This document shows, one piece after another, positions 1 through 9,206 of a stretch of DNA of 64,000 nt (position 1 is its first letter; each line of letters begins with the position of its first letter). Origin of the DNA: an uncultured Prolixibacteraceae bacterium (GTDB lineage: Bacteria; Bacteroidota; Bacteroidia; Bacteroidales; Prolixibacteraceae); assembly GCA_937915865.1 (NCBI GenBank), contig CALGIG010000045.1:206046-270045 (forward strand), written 5' to 3'. The notes under the pieces are model-generated. The model was not told the DNA's origin. It was given only the letters and a program-made list of their open reading frames with translations, and made no database searches. The translations under genes were made by a program, and so were the position numbers.

Positions 1-672
1 TGTCGTATTTACCGAGTAAAGCATTTAGTATATGCAAGTTCGAGCAGTGTTTATGGCATGAATAGAAAGGTTCCATACCGCGAAACCGATCTGGTTGACT
101 CTCCTGTGAGCCTTTATGCAGCCAGCAAAAAATCTAACGAATTAATGGCTCATGCATACAGCAAACTGTATAATATTCCAACAACGGGAGTACGTTTCTT
201 TACAGTGTATGGACCGTGGGGACGCCCCGATATGGCTCCCTATCTTTTTATGAATGCAATCATGAACCAATCTCGAATAAAGGTATTTAATCACGGTAAA
301 CTTTCGCGCGATTTCACATACATTGACGATATTATTGCTGGCTTGTCGGCTATTATTGATTTTCCCCCTACCAAAGATCTTCCTTATAGAATTTATAACA
401 TAGGCAGTGGAAAACCAATCAGGCTTCTTGACTTTATAGCAGTTATAGAGAAAGTTACTGGCAAAAAAGCCATTAAGGAAATGGTCGATATGCAAGATGG
501 CGATGTTTATCGAACATATGCGGACACCAGTATGCTTGAACATGATCTAAACTACAAACCAAATACTGCAATTCAAGAAGGAATTAACCAATTGTATAAA
601 TGGTATATAAACTACTCAACTCACTCTTCGTGCCTTCATATGAAAACGAATAAATCAGCAACCATTTTTTAA
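1..672 (+). CDS. NAD-dependent UDP-sugar 4-epimerase (UDP-glucuronate epimerase-like), 5'-truncated by the window edge
   Basis: The reading frame is open from base 1, so the gene starts outside the window. The visible 223 codons open with an SSSVYG motif, the beta-strand that precedes the active site in extended short-chain dehydrogenases, followed by the catalytic YxxxK motif (YAASK, about residues 39-43 of the visible part). The later segments RDFTYIDDI and YNIGSG are typical of the C-terminal sugar-nucleotide-binding half. Together these fit the UDP-glucuronate/UDP-galactose 4-epimerase family (CapI-like), which supplies sugar nucleotides for surface polysaccharides in the cytoplasm. The N-terminal Rossmann GxxGxxG is not in the window. 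Downstream glycosyltransferase genes on the same strand, 12 bases away, support a glycan role. The substrate is inferred only. Confidence 0.85.
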   Translation, partial: CRIYRVKHLVYASSSSVYGMNRKVPYRETDLVDSPVSLYAASKKSNELMAHAYSKLYNIPTTGVRFFTVYGPWGRPDMAPYLFMNAIMNQSRIKVFNHGKLSRDFTYIDDIIAGLSAIIDFPPTKDLPYRIYNIGSGKPIRLLDFIAVIEKVTGKKAIKEMVDMQDGDVYRTYADTSMLEHDLNYKPNTAIQEGINQLYKWYINYSTHSSCLHMKTNKSATIF

Positions 673-684
673 TTAATCTTTGCG

Positions 685-2325
685 ATGATTATCCTTAAAG
701 AAATACCGTTAAAATATTGGCTGACTGCTCTGTTTTTTTTCTTGATTTATCTGATAAATCTTGGATTCGATTTGGTTATTGATGCCGGTAAATATGCAGC
801 TGTTAGCAAAACTATATACGAAACCGGAGATTTGATTCGGTTAAAGATATTTGATAAACCATACGACCAAAAGCCTCCATTTATGTTCTGGCTTGCGGCG
901 CTTTCGTTTAAAGTATTTGGATTATCTAATTATTCTTTCAAGCTTCCGACTTTTTTATTTACAATTTTCGGAACTTTTGCTACCTATAAATTGGGAGAGG
1001 CCCTATATAACAGGAGGACCGGAATTCTTTCGGCAATTATGCTGATTACTTCACAAAGCATGTTGCTTTATAATAATGACACACATACCGATGTGGTGCT
1101 AACGATGTGTGTCGTCATTGCCTTATGGCAACTTCATAAGTATATCAGTAATCCAAACTGGAGGAATTACATCGCCGGATTCACTTTTGTTGGATTAGCG
1201 GTGATTACCAAAGGGCCAATCGGTATGGCAGTTCCCGTTTTTGCTATCATAGCACATATCCTCATCATAAAAAGAAACGAGCTGCTAAAACCTGTGATGT
1301 GGCTACCTGGGTTGCTGATTGTTTTGGCAATATCAACTCCAACACTAATTGGACTTTATCATCAATTTGGAATTGATGGCATAAAGTTTTTCTTCTGGAC
1401 CAACAATTTGGGGCGGATAACAGGAACCTACACCGGTACCAACAATGATTATATGTTTTATTTACACACCCTTGGATACTTGTTCCTGCCCTTTTCGTTA
1501 TTAACCTACTTTGGCGTTTTTCATGAGATTAAAAATTGGGGATCAAACCGTTTTTCGTTTCTAAAGTCACACGAGGGAATAACGATGGCAATACCTGTTT
1601 TCCTTGCTATTCTTTCGGTTTCGAAGACAAAAAGCCCTCATTATATACTACCGGCAATTCCTTTGATCTCGATCATTACAGCCAAATGGACCGATCGGTT
1701 AATTCAGGATAGATTTTTTTCTCCTACCGTTCTTAAATCTATTATTCGGACACAATATGTTGTTCTTGCATTATTGGTTGTTGGATCCCTTCTTATTCCT
1801 ATAGTGTTTTTTCCGACCATCAATTTATGGTTTTGGATTGCGATGATCTTGATGATAGGATTGTTCGTCTATGTTCTGATAAAATCAAACACAATTGCCG
1901 AAAAGCTTGTGCATGTTCCTATCATGGCAATTCTTACGGTTAATCTGATTCTGACATTGCACTTTTTTCCACAGATTTTCAAATATGATGCGACACCCAT
2001 TGTCTCACGAGACTTTAATAAGGCCGGGTCAGAAAAAGCGAACTTATTTGTACTAAATAATATGGATTACGAGATTAGTTTTTATGCTAAAAATCATCCC
2101 AGGGTAATTGCGGATTCTACGCTTACGAAATTGCAATTCATTGATGAACCTTGGGTTTATACTGATAGCGTAGGACGAAATAAGCTGTTTGAGAACTTTC
2201 CTGAGGCGACAACTTTTAAGCACTATAAGTATAAAAGAGTATCCAAAATTAGATTAAAATTTTTGTTACCCTCGACAAGATTCAATGAGTTGGATGACAT
2301 GTATCTGATTAAAGTTAGAGAATAA
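685..2325 (+). CDS. ArnT/PMT-like (GT39/GT83 superfamily) membrane glycosyltransferase
   Basis: This 546-residue protein is strongly hydrophobic, with about 11-12 predicted membrane helices. Near residues 57-63 it has the motif DKPYDQKPP, matching the D/E-K-P-P signature of ArnT and dolichyl-phosphate-mannose-protein mannosyltransferase-like enzymes. An acidic pair in the next loop (DTHTD, about residue 132) may be the catalytic aspartate site. Such enzymes move a sugar from a polyprenyl-phosphate carrier to lipid A, protein or glycan on the outer face of the cytoplasmic membrane. The next gene, a polyprenyl-phosphate glycosyltransferase, starts within the stop codon (TAATG), so the two are translationally coupled and probably form a donor-synthesis/transfer pair. 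The acceptor cannot be told from sequence. Confidence 0.8.
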   Translation: MIILKEIPLKYWLTALFFFLIYLINLGFDLVIDAGKYAAVSKTIYETGDLIRLKIFDKPYDQKPPFMFWLAALSFKVFGLSNYSFKLPTFLFTIFGTFATYKLGEALYNRRTGILSAIMLITSQSMLLYNNDTHTDVVLTMCVVIALWQLHKYISNPNWRNYIAGFTFVGLAVITKGPIGMAVPVFAIIAHILIIKRNELLKPVMWLPGLLIVLAISTPTLIGLYHQFGIDGIKFFFWTNNLGRITGTYTGTNNDYMFYLHTLGYLFLPFSLLTYFGVFHEIKNWGSNRFSFLKSHEGITMAIPVFLAILSVSKTKSPHYILPAIPLISIITAKWTDRLIQDRFFSPTVLKSIIRTQYVVLALLVVGSLLIPIVFFPTINLWFWIAMILMIGLFVYVLIKSNTIAEKLVHVPIMAILTVNLILTLHFFPQIFKYDATPIVSRDFNKAGSEKANLFVLNNMDYEISFYAKNHPRVIADSTLTKLQFIDEPWVYTDSVGRNKLFENFPEATTFKHYKYKRVSKIRLKFLLPSTRFNELDDMYLIKVRE

Positions 2326-3260
2326 TGGAACGAATATCATTGGTAATTCCGGTATATAATGAGGCTGATAACATACTTCTGTTAATTCAGCAGGTTATTC
2401 AAGCGTTTAAATGGCAGAATTTTGACTATGAGATTATTGTGGTTGATGATGGCTCTGTAGATGATACTGTCAACCTTGTAAGAATATTAAATGATCCGCG
2501 AGTGCGCCTGATTCAATTGAAACGAAATTATGGTCAATGTCTGGCGATTAAAGCAGGAATTGATTATTCAACCGGCGATTACATTGCGACAATTGATGGT
2601 GATTTGCAAAATGATCCGGAGGATTTGATTGAAATGTTACATATTCTGCAAAATGAACCAATTGACGTAGTTACCGGTATCAGAAGAAAACGCAAAGATG
2701 ACGTGATTTTTCGTAAGATTCCGTCGTTTATTGCTAATTCATTGATTCGGTGGATAACCCGGACCTCAATTATTGATAACGGATGCGCTATTAAATTATT
2801 TAAAAGCCACATTATTAAGGATATTACATTATACGGTGAACTTCATCGGTTTATAGTTATTCTGGCTATTTATGATGGCGCAAAGGTTAAGCAGATTGAG
2901 GTGAAACATTATCCTCGGGTGAATGGAGTTTCCAAGTATGGTTTATCAAGAACTTTTAAGGTATTGAGTGACCTAATATTATTACAATTCTATCGAAAAC
3001 ATGCACAAACACCATCGCATTTTTACATTAAAATCGGTTCTTTGCTTTGCTTTGCCGGAACAATTTTACTGGGCTATCTATTGGCAATCAAAATTTTAGG
3101 CTACGATATTTGGGGTCTATCATTCATTTTTCTTGGTGTGTTGCTATTACTGGCTGGTCTACAAATAATTACTTCAGGTATCGTACTTGATTATATCATG
3201 CGAACATATTTTGAATCTCAAAATAAAAAACCTTATGGAATAAGAAAAGGTGATGTCTGA
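2325..3260 (+). CDS. GT2 family polyprenyl-phosphate glycosyltransferase (DPM1/GtrB/ArnC-like)
   Basis: The protein has 311 residues. The N-terminal GT-A domain shows the nucleotide-binding VVDDGSVDDT motif (about residues 39-48) and the metal-binding DGDLQNDPED segment (about 88-97), both standard in DPM1-type family 2 transferases. Two hydrophobic helices near residues 230-295 match the C-terminal anchor of GtrB/ArnC-like enzymes. Expected role: transfer of a sugar from a nucleotide donor to undecaprenyl phosphate at the cytoplasmic face, supplying the lipid-linked donor for the adjacent GT39-like enzyme. It overlaps that gene by one base. The operon ends here; about 350 bases without a gene follow. 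Confidence 0.85.
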   Translation: MERISLVIPVYNEADNILLLIQQVIQAFKWQNFDYEIIVVDDGSVDDTVNLVRILNDPRVRLIQLKRNYGQCLAIKAGIDYSTGDYIATIDGDLQNDPEDLIEMLHILQNEPIDVVTGIRRKRKDDVIFRKIPSFIANSLIRWITRTSIIDNGCAIKLFKSHIIKDITLYGELHRFIVILAIYDGAKVKQIEVKHYPRVNGVSKYGLSRTFKVLSDLILLQFYRKHAQTPSHFYIKIGSLLCFAGTILLGYLLAIKILGYDIWGLSFIFLGVLLLLAGLQIITSGIVLDYIMRTYFESQNKKPYGIRKGDV

Positions 3261-3612
3261 GCAAAAAGATTTTCTATTGCGTATGAGCATTTTTCTCTGA
3301 TTAAATGAAAACATCAATCAATCGAGTGTTACACACGTAACCCTACATCAAATATAAACGATGGGACGTTAGGCCATTTCAAAGCCCTACCATCGAAAAA
3401 GAAAATGATTAGTATTGAATAGCAGGAAACGTGTTTATTTCAATTGTTGTTAAAGTTGAGAATATTTGTTTCTGTTCATCAGATATACATTCTGAGAGTA
3501 AAAAGGGGGAGAGTCTTAAGTAGTTATTAGTGCGAATTAACTGATCTGGTAAATACCTAAATATCTTTTTATTCTTAACTTTGCCTTAAATACTATAAAA
3601 AGGTAGTAATAT
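3261..3612. other. Intergenic region before the nar locus, with an imperfect hairpin
   Basis: No convincing coding sequence was seen. An imperfect inverted repeat lies at 3359-3395, with outer arms CGATGG and CCATCG and an inner AGGC/GCC pairing; it is followed by A-rich DNA and could be a weak terminator for the upstream glycosyltransferase genes. The last 60 bases carry the promoter listed separately. The rest shows no repeat or motif I recognise. Confidence 0.5.
3550..3583 (+). promoter_or_regulatory. Putative promoter of the rrf2-nar locus with a degenerate operator-like site
   Basis: TAACTTTG at 3576-3583 matches the Bacteroidota -7 consensus TAnnTTTG, 29 bases before the Rrf2 start codon. 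Upstream, 3550-3571 reads TAAATAC-N6-ATCTTTTTA. This resembles the TAAAAGAC-N6-GTCTTTTA repeat found elsewhere in this window, with the same 6-base spacer but with the symmetry broken in both arms. The promoter call is moderate and the operator call weak. Confidence 0.4.
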
Positions 3613-4041
3613 ATGATTTTTAACAAAACTACAGAATATGCACTTACTATCCTGGGATTTATGGCAACCCGTAATGAGAATGTGTATTCAGCAGAATATT
3701 TGCACCAGCAATTAAATATTCCCCGTCGTTACCTTCGTCGTTTGCTAACCGACTTGGCTAGTCACGGATTCCTAAAAAGTTCATCAGGCAGAAATGGTGG
3801 GTTTATTTTTGCACAGGCTTTGAAAGAAATTAATCTCGCCATGGTTATAAATAAACTGGAAGGATCTGATGCGGTAAATAATTGCATTCTTGGCTTCAGT
3901 TGTTGTGTCGTTGATAAACCATGCATTATGCATGAATCGTGGATGGAAGCACGTTCAAAAATGGTAGAAACTCTAACAAATACCACACTCGCTGATCTCA
4001 AAGAAAAGTACCAGATGGATCTTAGAAAAATCTTAAATTGA
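3613..4041 (+). CDS. Rrf2 family transcriptional regulator, nar-linked
   Basis: This 142-residue protein has the Rrf2 winged-helix opening (MIFNKTTEYAL) and a recognition-helix region around PRRYLRRLL (residues 37-45), followed by the GRNGGF wing typical of the family (residues 59-64). Cysteines at 91, 97/98 and 104 lie where IscR/NsrR-type proteins bind an Fe-S cluster, so it is probably a cluster-bearing sensor of NO, O2 or redox state. It stands directly upstream of narK-narGHJI on the same strand and is the obvious candidate regulator of nitrate respiration here. It is clearly more distant from the other two Rrf2 proteins in the window than they are from each other; their cysteine spacing is different. 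Confidence 0.88.
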   Translation: MIFNKTTEYALTILGFMATRNENVYSAEYLHQQLNIPRRYLRRLLTDLASHGFLKSSSGRNGGFIFAQALKEINLAMVINKLEGSDAVNNCILGFSCCVVDKPCIMHESWMEARSKMVETLTNTTLADLKEKYQMDLRKILN

Positions 4042-4107
4042 TAAAAAACAAAAAATCCAAATCAATAGATCTCTTTACTCAATTAAGCATCATCCTAAAT
4101 TTTGAAA

Positions 4108-5394
4108 ATGGATAAGATTAAACTAAAAGGCTCTCCAGGCCGTGGACTTCTTGGAACAACATTAGGTTTCTTTTTTGGTTTCGCCGCAGTATCGCTCTAT
4201 GGCCCGACTGCTATAAAATTTAAAGAAGCAATGGATCTGACTCCAGCTATGATGGGCCTTTTAGTTGCCATCCCTGCACTTTCTGGTTCATTGCTTCGAA
4301 TCCCTTTTGGCGCCTGGGTTGATACCACCGGGGGCAAAAAACCCTTTCTGATTCTATTAATACTTTCAATGATTGGATTGGGTGGAGTTACCTTGCTTCT
4401 AAACATCACATATCCAGATAAAATGCATGGCTTGTATGGTCTCATACTGTTCCTTGGATTCCTGAGCGGCGCCGGTATCGCTACTTTTTCAGTGGGCATT
4501 GCTCAAACATCTTACTGGTTTCCAAAGAAAAAGCAAGGCATGGCTTTAGGGGCTTATGCCGGACTTGGCAACCTGGCTCCAGGCGTTTTCTCGCTTATTC
4601 TTCCGTTTTACCTGCAAAGTTTTGGATTTATTTCAGCCTATTTTGCCTGGTTCATGTTTTTATTAATTGGAACCATTGTTTATGCCCTTGTTGGTCAGAA
4701 CACCTATTATTTTCAATTCAAAGAAGCAGGTAAACCCGAAGAAGAAAGCCGAAGACTGGCAAAGGAATTGGGACAGGAGATGTTTCCGGCCGGAAATGTG
4801 AAAGACAGCCTGATCAATTCTGCAAAAGTTAAGAACACCTGGGCTCTAGTGGCTTTGTATTTTACCACTTTCGGTGGCTTTATCGGCCTGACTGCCTGGT
4901 TTCCCATTTACTGGAGCCAGTTCCATGATTTTTCTTTAACCAAGGCCGGATTATTTACTGCGATATTTTCATTGATGGCTTCAGTGATAAGAGTTTTTGG
5001 CGGTAAACTTGCGGATGAAGCTGGGGGCGAAAAGGTAAGTCTTATATCCTTATTGTTAGTTTTAGTCGCATCAATCTTTCTTTCCTTGGCACATTCTGTA
5101 TTAATCGGATTCTTCTCGGTCATCCTTCTTGCTGTTGGAATGGGGATAAATAATGCTGCTGTTTTCAAATTAGTACCCGATTATGTCCCCAAAGCCATTG
5201 GTGGCGCTGCCGGATGGATTGGCGGCCTGGGTGCATTCGGAGGATTTGTAATCCCCCCAATAATGGGTTCAATTGCCAGTTCGTATGGCAAATCGGGATA
5301 TATGCTAGGATTCATTGTTTTCGTCATTTTAGCTATTCTTAGTATTGGTATTGTTATCTTCCTAAAGCAACAACACCAGAAAATGAAAATATAA
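4108..5394 (+). CDS. narK: Nitrate/nitrite transporter, MFS family (NarK-like)
   Basis: This protein of about 429 residues is a 12-helix major facilitator. The signature GRIPFGAWVD-like loop (SLLRIPFGAWVDTTGGKKP, about residues 65-83) and the glycine-rich helices around GAYAGLGNLAPG and GGAAGWIGGLGAFGG correspond to the nitrate-signature helices of NarK/NasA proteins. It should bring nitrate in and/or exchange nitrite out across the cytoplasmic membrane, feeding the NarG active site, which faces the cytoplasm. The chosen ATG at 4108 replaces an in-frame TTG two codons upstream. It lies between the rrf2 gene and narG, all on the plus strand. Confidence 0.93.
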   Translation: MDKIKLKGSPGRGLLGTTLGFFFGFAAVSLYGPTAIKFKEAMDLTPAMMGLLVAIPALSGSLLRIPFGAWVDTTGGKKPFLILLILSMIGLGGVTLLLNITYPDKMHGLYGLILFLGFLSGAGIATFSVGIAQTSYWFPKKKQGMALGAYAGLGNLAPGVFSLILPFYLQSFGFISAYFAWFMFLLIGTIVYALVGQNTYYFQFKEAGKPEEESRRLAKELGQEMFPAGNVKDSLINSAKVKNTWALVALYFTTFGGFIGLTAWFPIYWSQFHDFSLTKAGLFTAIFSLMASVIRVFGGKLADEAGGEKVSLISLLLVLVASIFLSLAHSVLIGFFSVILLAVGMGINNAAVFKLVPDYVPKAIGGAAGWIGGLGAFGGFVIPPIMGSIASSYGKSGYMLGFIVFVILAILSIGIVIFLKQQHQKMKI

Positions 5395-5443
5395 TGAGAG
5401 ATTCTGGTCTTTATCGGGATATGCAATCTTTTAAAATATTAAA

Positions 5444-8400
5444 ATGGTCAACATGGGCTTATTAAATAAATTATTTTATTTCAGTGACTCGGTAACAAAA
5501 ACTGCGGATAAACATATTGCAATTACCAGTGAAAATCGCGATTGGGAACGTATGTACCGCAACCGATGGCAGCACGACAAGGTTGTTCGCTCCACGCATG
5601 GGGTAAACTGTACAGGATCCTGCTCGTGGAAGATCTTCGTAAAAAATGGTCTGGTGACCTGGGAGACCCAGCAAACCGACTACCCAAGAACACGGCCGGG
5701 AATGCCCAATCACGAACCGCGGGGTTGTCCACGTGGAGCAAGTTATTCCTGGTACTTGTACAGCGCTAACCGGGTAAAATATCCTATGATTCGTGGAGAA
5801 CTCCTTACTGCCTACAAAGAAGCAAAAGCCCGACTTTCTGATCCGGTTAAAGCATGGGAGGCTGTGGTCAGTGATTCAGTCATTTCAAAGCAGTATAAAG
5901 CGTCCCGCGGCCTGGGAGGTTTTATACGGGCCGAATGGGACGAAGTAAACGAAATCATTGCAGCTGCAAATATTTATACTATAAAAACTTATGGCCCTGA
6001 CCGGCTTGCAGGGTTCTCCCCTATCCCTGCGATGTCAATGGTTTCTTATGCGGCTGGCACACGCTACCTGAGCCTAATCGGAGGAACGGTGCTCAGTTTC
6101 TATGATTTCTATTGCGATCTGCCTCCGGCATCACCACAAACATGGGGCGAACAAACCGATGTTCCTGAAAGTGCCGATTGGTATAACTCGTCATTTCTGA
6201 TGCTCTGGGGATCGAATGTTCCGCTTACACGCACGCCCGATTCGCCTTTCTACACCCAGGTTCGCTATAAAGGGACAAAATCGGTCGTTATTGCACCCGA
6301 CTATAGCGATGCCGTTAAGTTTGCCGATTTGTGGATGAAACCCAAACAAGGTACCGATGCTGCTTTGGGTATGGCAATGGGACATGTGATTCTAAAAGAA
6401 TTCTACATAAAGAACAAAACACCGTATTTCGAGAAATATGCCCGTCAATATTCTGATTTACCATTTCTGGTGAAAATTGAGAAAAAGGACAGAAAATATA
6501 TAAGTGGAACTCTTCTCAGAGCCAGCGATCTTAAAAATATGCCCGATGCAGATGAAAAACCGGAATGGAAACCTGTTTTACTCGACGAACTGTCGGGTAA
6601 CTATGTGGTACCAAACGGAACCATTGGATCGCGATGGGAGAAAAAGCAAAAATGGAACTTAGAGCTGAAGGATAGTAAAACGGGTGCTGATATTTTGCCG
6701 AAACTATCTATGATCGAACAGCATGACGAGGTAATTCATGTGCAGTTTCCATATTTTGGCGGTACTACTTTTAAACACGAACATTTTTCGGCAAGCGACC
6801 ATGACGATATTATTGAACGTAAAGTACCAGTCAGGAAAATAAAAACCATTCAGGGTGAAATTTATATTTGCACCGTATTTGACCTGATGGTGGCCAACTA
6901 TGGAATCGACAGGGGATTTGATGATCCGAATGCGTCTGAGAATTATGATGAAGACCTTCCGTTTACTCCAAAATGGCAGGAGAAAATAACTGGTGTTCCG
7001 GCTCAACATATCATTTCGACAGCCAGACAATTCGCTGAAAATGCTTCTTTAACGGAAGGAAAATCAATGATTATTATCGGGGCCGGAGTCAACCACTGGT
7101 ATCATACTGATATGATTTACCGGAGCGCTATTAACATGCTTGTATTTTGTGGCTGTGTCGGCCAGTCAGGTGGTGGCTGGTCTCATTATGTTGGCCAGGA
7201 AAAACTCAGGCCTCAGACCGGGTGGTTACCATTGGCTTTTGCCCTCGATTGGAACCGTCCTCCACGACACATGAATACAACTTCATTCATGTATATGCAC
7301 ACCGACCAATGGCGTTACGAGAAGTTGAAATTAAACGAATTGGTCTCGCCACTTGCAAATAAGTCGGACTGGGAAAATCTTTCGCTCATAGACTGCAATG
7401 TTCGCGCCGAACGCATGGGCTGGCTACCCAGCGCTCCGCAATTAAGCAATAATCCTCTAATTATCGCCAAAGAAGCAGAAGCTGCAGGGTTGACTCCGGA
7501 GGAATATGTGGTTGCACAACTTAAAAACGGCCAATTGAATATCGCTTCCGAAGATCCTGACAATCCGGCCAATTTCCCACGTAACTTGTTTGTATGGCGA
7601 TCGAATCTGCTGGGCTCAAGCGCCAAGGGAATGGAATATTTCATGAAGCACTTGCTGGGAACACAAAATAGCGTTCAGGGCAACGATCTGAAAGAATTGG
7701 GACAGACCTTACCTTCCGAAGTCAAATGGCTCGACAATGCACCGGAAGGGAAACTTGATCTCTTGGTTACTCTCGATTTCAGAATGTCAACCACTGGTCT
7801 GCATTCTGACATCCTGCTTCCGGCCGCTTCGTGGTACGAAAAAAATGATTTGAGCACCAGCGATATGCACCCATTTATTCATCCATTTTCGCGGGCAGTT
7901 GATCCAGTATGGGAATCAAGAACCGACTGGGATATTTTCAAAGGGCTCGCAGAAAAATTTTCAAAACTTGCAAAAGGACATCTTGACAACGAGACTGACA
8001 TTGTATTGCTTCCGCTTCAACACGATACGCCAATGGAGTTATCGGAAACCACCGGCTCAAATGACTGGAAAAATGCGGATTCCGAAATAAAGCCTGGGAT
8101 CAATTTCTCTAAAATCATTACCCTAAAACGTAATTATCCGGAAACCTACAAACGATTCACCGCCCTGGGTCCTCTCATGAAAACGCTGGGTAATGGTGGC
8201 AAAGGAATTCAATGGAATACAGATGCGGAAGTAGAGCTCTTATCTCGCCTAAATAGTACGGTAAGCGAAGAAGGTGAAACCAAGGGCCTTCCTAAGATTG
8301 AAACGGACATTCAGGCTGCAGAAGTAATTCTATCTCTGGCACCTGAAACTAACGGTGGTGTTGCAGTTAAAGCATGGAGTGCATTGGAAGCAATTACCGG

Positions 8401-9184
8401 ACGCAACCATACCCCCCTGGCGATAACCCGGGAAGACGAGAAAATACGCTATCACGATCTGCTATCACAACCGCGAAAAATTATCACTTCGCCTATCTGG
8501 AGCGGTATCGACTCCGAAAAAGTGTCTTACAATGCCGGTTATACTAATGTGCATGAACTGATCCCATGGCGCACACTCACCGGTAGGCAAACCCTTTACC
8601 AGGATCATCCCTGGATGATTGCCTTTGGGGAGAACATGGTTACATACAAGCCGCCCATCAATACTAAATCAATTCTTGAAGTATTGGGCAAAGTAGACAA
8701 GGACGACGAATACATGGTTATCAACATCATGACACCACATAATAAGTGGACCATCCATTCTTCATGGTCTGACAATTTGGTCATGCTCACACTAGGTCGG
8801 GGAGGTCCGGTAGCCTGGATGAGCGAAACCGATGCTTCCAGCATTGGTCTTAAAGATAATGACTGGATTGAAGTATTTAATAGCAACGGAGCATCCGTCG
8901 CCCGTCTGATTGTATCACAGCGGATTCCTGTAGGTGCGCTGATCATGTATCACAATCAGGAACGTACTGTGAATATGCCAGTTAGCCAGTTGACGGGTAA
9001 CCGTGGCGGTGTGCATAACTCTGTGGAACGGTTGTGCCTGAAGCCGACGCACATGATTGGAGGATATGCTCAATTATCTTATGGATTCAATTATTACGGA
9101 ACCATCGGATCAAACCGTGATGAGTTTGTGGTGGTTCACAAATTGAAGAAAGTGGAGTGGAAAGATGCAGAACTAAAGGATTAA
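5444..9184 (+). CDS. narG: Respiratory nitrate reductase alpha subunit NarG
   Basis: At 1246 residues this is essentially the same length as classical NarG. The N-terminus has the His-Cys3 ligand set of the FS0 [4Fe-4S] cluster: HGVNCTGSC (His52, Cys56, Cys60) and Cys95 in EPRGCPRG. The segment YCDLPPASPQTWGEQTDVP (about residues 222-240) contains the aspartate that ligates molybdenum in membrane-bound Nar enzymes. It reduces nitrate to nitrite at a bis-MGD centre on the cytoplasmic side, taking electrons from NarH. No twin-arginine signal is seen at the N-terminus, consistent with the cytoplasmic-facing type. An alternative start lies three codons downstream (5453). Confidence 0.97.
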   Translation: MVNMGLLNKLFYFSDSVTKTADKHIAITSENRDWERMYRNRWQHDKVVRSTHGVNCTGSCSWKIFVKNGLVTWETQQTDYPRTRPGMPNHEPRGCPRGASYSWYLYSANRVKYPMIRGELLTAYKEAKARLSDPVKAWEAVVSDSVISKQYKASRGLGGFIRAEWDEVNEIIAAANIYTIKTYGPDRLAGFSPIPAMSMVSYAAGTRYLSLIGGTVLSFYDFYCDLPPASPQTWGEQTDVPESADWYNSSFLMLWGSNVPLTRTPDSPFYTQVRYKGTKSVVIAPDYSDAVKFADLWMKPKQGTDAALGMAMGHVILKEFYIKNKTPYFEKYARQYSDLPFLVKIEKKDRKYISGTLLRASDLKNMPDADEKPEWKPVLLDELSGNYVVPNGTIGSRWEKKQKWNLELKDSKTGADILPKLSMIEQHDEVIHVQFPYFGGTTFKHEHFSASDHDDIIERKVPVRKIKTIQGEIYICTVFDLMVANYGIDRGFDDPNASENYDEDLPFTPKWQEKITGVPAQHIISTARQFAENASLTEGKSMIIIGAGVNHWYHTDMIYRSAINMLVFCGCVGQSGGGWSHYVGQEKLRPQTGWLPLAFALDWNRPPRHMNTTSFMYMHTDQWRYEKLKLNELVSPLANKSDWENLSLIDCNVRAERMGWLPSAPQLSNNPLIIAKEAEAAGLTPEEYVVAQLKNGQLNIASEDPDNPANFPRNLFVWRSNLLGSSAKGMEYFMKHLLGTQNSVQGNDLKELGQTLPSEVKWLDNAPEGKLDLLVTLDFRMSTTGLHSDILLPAASWYEKNDLSTSDMHPFIHPFSRAVDPVWESRTDWDIFKGLAEKFSKLAKGHLDNETDIVLLPLQHDTPMELSETTGSNDWKNADSEIKPGINFSKIITLKRNYPETYKRFTALGPLMKTLGNGGKGIQWNTDAEVELLSRLNSTVSEEGETKGLPKIETDIQAAEVILSLAPETNGGVAVKAWSALEAITGRNHTPLAITREDEKIRYHDLLSQPRKIITSPIWSGIDSEKVSYNAGYTNVHELIPWRTLTGRQTLYQDHPWMIAFGENMVTYKPPINTKSILEVLGKVDKDDEYMVINIMTPHNKWTIHSSWSDNLVMLTLGRGGPVAWMSETDASSIGLKDNDWIEVFNSNGASVARLIVSQRIPVGALIMYHNQERTVNMPVSQLTGNRGGVHNSVERLCLKPTHMIGGYAQLSYGFNYYGTIGSNRDEFVVVHKLKKVEWKDAELKD

Positions 9185-9206
9185 CAAGCTTAATACTCAT
9201 CAGAAT

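Noticed and set aside
142..543. 133-codon minus-strand frame opposite the epimerase
   Set aside because: It lies wholly inside the well-supported epimerase reading frame and shows no domain.
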